Below the pieces are notes generated by a model. That model was not told the DNA's origin, searched no databases, and saw nothing but the letters and a program-made list of their open reading frames with translations. The position numbers and the translations under genes are program-made. 23,031 bases of DNA. Origin: JAIRTY01 sp050257395 (lineage in GTDB: Bacteria > Actinomycetota > Actinomycetes > Streptosporangiales > Streptosporangiaceae). The stretch spans positions 1 through 23,031 of the forward strand of contig JBLMWU010000033.1 of assembly GCA_050257395.1 (NCBI GenBank). Direction: 5' to 3'. The stretch's first letter is position 1, and every line of letters begins with the position of its first letter. Positions 22,901 through 23,031 of this stretch are shown here, piece by piece.

Positions 22901-23031
22901 CAGCCTGCGGCCCCCCGCCCGCCCGCTGCCAGCGCAGGCCCGGCGCTGGCGGGCAAGACCGCCGGCCGCCCCGGCCCGCCCGCCGAGCCCATGGACGCCG
23001 CGGACGAATGGATCAGCCTGCTGACCACCGA
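19910..23031 (+). CDS. DUF1349-domain protein with very long low-complexity tail (3' end outside window)
   Basis: The frame is open from the ATG at 19910 to the window edge: 1,040 codons without a stop. Residues 1 to about 185 form a DUF1349 domain, a concanavalin/laminin-G-like beta sandwich: MQWLNEPASWQRTSG, TDFWRQTSYGYIRDSGH, YDQAGIMLRADEQTWLKTGV and FIVSFHDLHIDG. The domain is usually found alone at about 190-200 residues. Everything after it is Gly/Ala/Pro/Asp-rich and probably disordered. It includes 18 tryptophans between residues 199 and 426, a 12-residue tandem repeat, a basic island (458-493), a 9-residue repeat, a 17-residue repeat and three isolated Trp-anchored helix-like motifs. 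GC-ending codons continue throughout this frame, which supports coding rather than a long accidental frame. No signal peptide or membrane segment is visible so far. The function is unknown. An anchor or catalytic domain could lie beyond the window. Confidence 0.82.
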   Translation, partial: MQWLNEPASWQRTSGVLTVSVDPGTDFWRQTSYGYIRDSGHVYGEVLAGDLDVSVRIRCTLDTQYDQAGIMLRADEQTWLKTGVEFFEGQPRLSTVLTLGRSSWTVTSLPEDADEIVLRVARRDDAVEVRYGTGAEEPGQLAALVYLPPEAEVLAGVMCAAPEGPGFIVSFHDLHIDGQRWDGEASPAAIQADGEREPWAERDQDHWTPSPDGGSGRRWLEPGGADVSSAGWNPGDPGGEAGPAWAARQESSPAWAGQDRDAAWPAADDGPAWAADGEAGQDAQERAGWPEPAAGAASPPWADAAEPGAGPYWPETGTDGGRPAQPDPGSGTAWAADGGSGTGVAGTGAAGTGAGGTRAAGAGTGDWPREHDAGSGEWPAQPARGGSGEWPAQPARGGSGEWPAQPARGGSGEWPAQPAQGGSGEWPVSAGDSGPGQDGPAGDGPAGGCGGEPGPERGGRDRARKSRPGRVRIGRDRPGKDRPGRERPGRERAGGSGAGGSSLDDGGQPGAGAAPAAGPGPDAAANEAGQATADGDPWRTADGARTDADPDLDWFRQVRSDAADGEAAGAFGLGEDSRPAWPGPPAAADPPASDPPAAGDSGWPLPADGRPDSETGPGAESGPGAAEWRRPDSGSGADWMQLATSAQARHWIAALASDLSADWPGPPVPADSTGGGDVPGSEAGLTGAEPGGAGAGAAARWAAGLPDRAAPQDYPADAADDTDPDGAAIPAGDAGQPDTPPWARPGDPWREAAADAGSVPVPAAAADPEPSSGAAADTGPVPTPDAGADPVSAPEAAGAAPVTGPGAAAPASSAGTGADLDTGETADAGSAGTDTDAGSAGTDADAASTGTDTRTGAGADPAEAGADADTGEMGAVPGRAGDPGTSAAPGRGAGGRDGLPAATGSGEHPAAEERNGLPAANGGDKPAAGQRNGLPQANGGHKPAAEPGDASGAAWNGGFFSRGAAGAAPAGPAAGGEGLADDATDPNLPVTPDPEPAQPAAPRPPAASAGPALAGKTAGRPGPPAEPMDAADEWISLLTT
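21029..21190 (+). repeat. 36-bp tandem repeat, four full copies plus a partial fifth
   Basis: Units at 21029-21064, 21065-21100, 21101-21136 and 21137-21172, plus a partial unit from 21173, each encode GSGEWPAQPARG (the fourth has AQG). The copies differ by only a few silent or single-base changes, so the expansion is recent. The repeats lie wholly within the DUF1349 gene and keep its frame. Confidence 0.95.
21329..21388 (+). repeat. 15-bp tandem repeat, four copies, encoding G-R/K-D/E-R-P
   Basis: Four in-frame 15-bp units encode GRDRP, GKDRP, GRERP and GRERA. They form the right half of a strongly basic island (residues about 458-493) in an otherwise acidic to neutral tail. Confidence 0.85.
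22385..22465 (+). repeat. 27-bp tandem repeat, two near-identical copies and one diverged
   Basis: Units at 22385-22411 and 22412-22438 encode ADAGSAGTD and TDAGSAGTD. A third, diverged unit at 22439-22465 encodes ADAASTGTD. This is an acidic Ser/Thr/Gly-rich repeat in the DUF1349 gene tail. Confidence 0.85.
22592..22747 (+). repeat. 51-bp tandem repeat, three copies (first 54 bp)
   Basis: Three adjacent units encode variants of ERNGLPAANGGDKPAAG (17 residues). The second (22646-22696) and third (22697-22747) are close copies, and the first (22592-22645) is diverged with one extra residue. AAT and AAA codons here are less GC-rich than the surroundings. Confidence 0.85.

Overview
The window is a GC-rich actinomycete chromosome segment. 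Nearly every codon in the recognisable genes ends in G or C, intergenic gaps are short, and the gene set is typical of Actinomycetota: dxs with an FprA-type reductase, ppk with a two-domain MutT1, DUF3000, and the coproporphyrin-dependent heme genes hemE, hemY and hemQ. A Streptosporangiales-like or Streptomyces-related host fits, but genus cannot be read from the sequence. No tRNA, rRNA, insertion sequence, integrase, CRISPR array or phage gene was seen, so this looks like core chromosome with a few lineage-specific secreted or low-complexity genes.

Layout, left to right. Positions 1-191 hold two strong hairpins and the leader of an MFS exporter (192-1466). Then come dxs (1651-3546) and an 11-bp overlapping fprA-like reductase (3536-4972). 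Next is an 0.8-kb Ala/Leu/Arg-rich open stretch, in frame with ppk (5772-7883), and an 8-bp overlapping mutT1 (7876-8820). A perfect 14-bp stem hairpin closes this rightward block. Leftward genes follow: a secreted glycine-rich/poly-proline/DUF11-like protein (8871-10265) with a long structured leader, ogt (10693-11301), an RNase D (11362-12645), DUF3000 (12642-13280) and a 69-residue zinc-ribbon protein (13312-13521). The heme block is hemE (13662-14720, rightward), a DUF4349 lipoprotein (14733-15695, leftward), then hemY, an alpha/beta hydrolase and hemQ (15814-18939, rightward and tightly packed). A leftward msrB-cupin pair (18983-19782) precedes a divergent, very large gene beginning at 19910 that is still open at the window edge.

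How the genes work together. Dxs makes the entry metabolite of the MEP isoprenoid pathway; the overlapping reductase could supply electrons, through ferredoxin, to the late iron-sulfur enzymes IspG and IspH (inference). Ppk and MutT1 form a nucleotide/polyphosphate pair. HemE, HemY and HemQ are three steps of the Gram-positive heme route: uroporphyrinogen decarboxylation, oxidation to coproporphyrin III, and coproheme decarboxylation. The ferrochelatase is not in this window. MsrB and Ogt are repair enzymes.

The least ordinary item is the right-hand gene. An N-terminal DUF1349 (concanavalin-like) domain of about 185 residues is followed by at least 850 residues of low-complexity sequence. That tail contains a Trp-rich segment with a 12-residue tandem repeat, a compact basic island, two further repeat families and three isolated Trp-anchored helix-like motifs. 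Second in interest are the coding-like helical-repeat stretch upstream of ppk, the structured leader at 10266-10620, and strong hairpins directly in front of both hemE and hemY.
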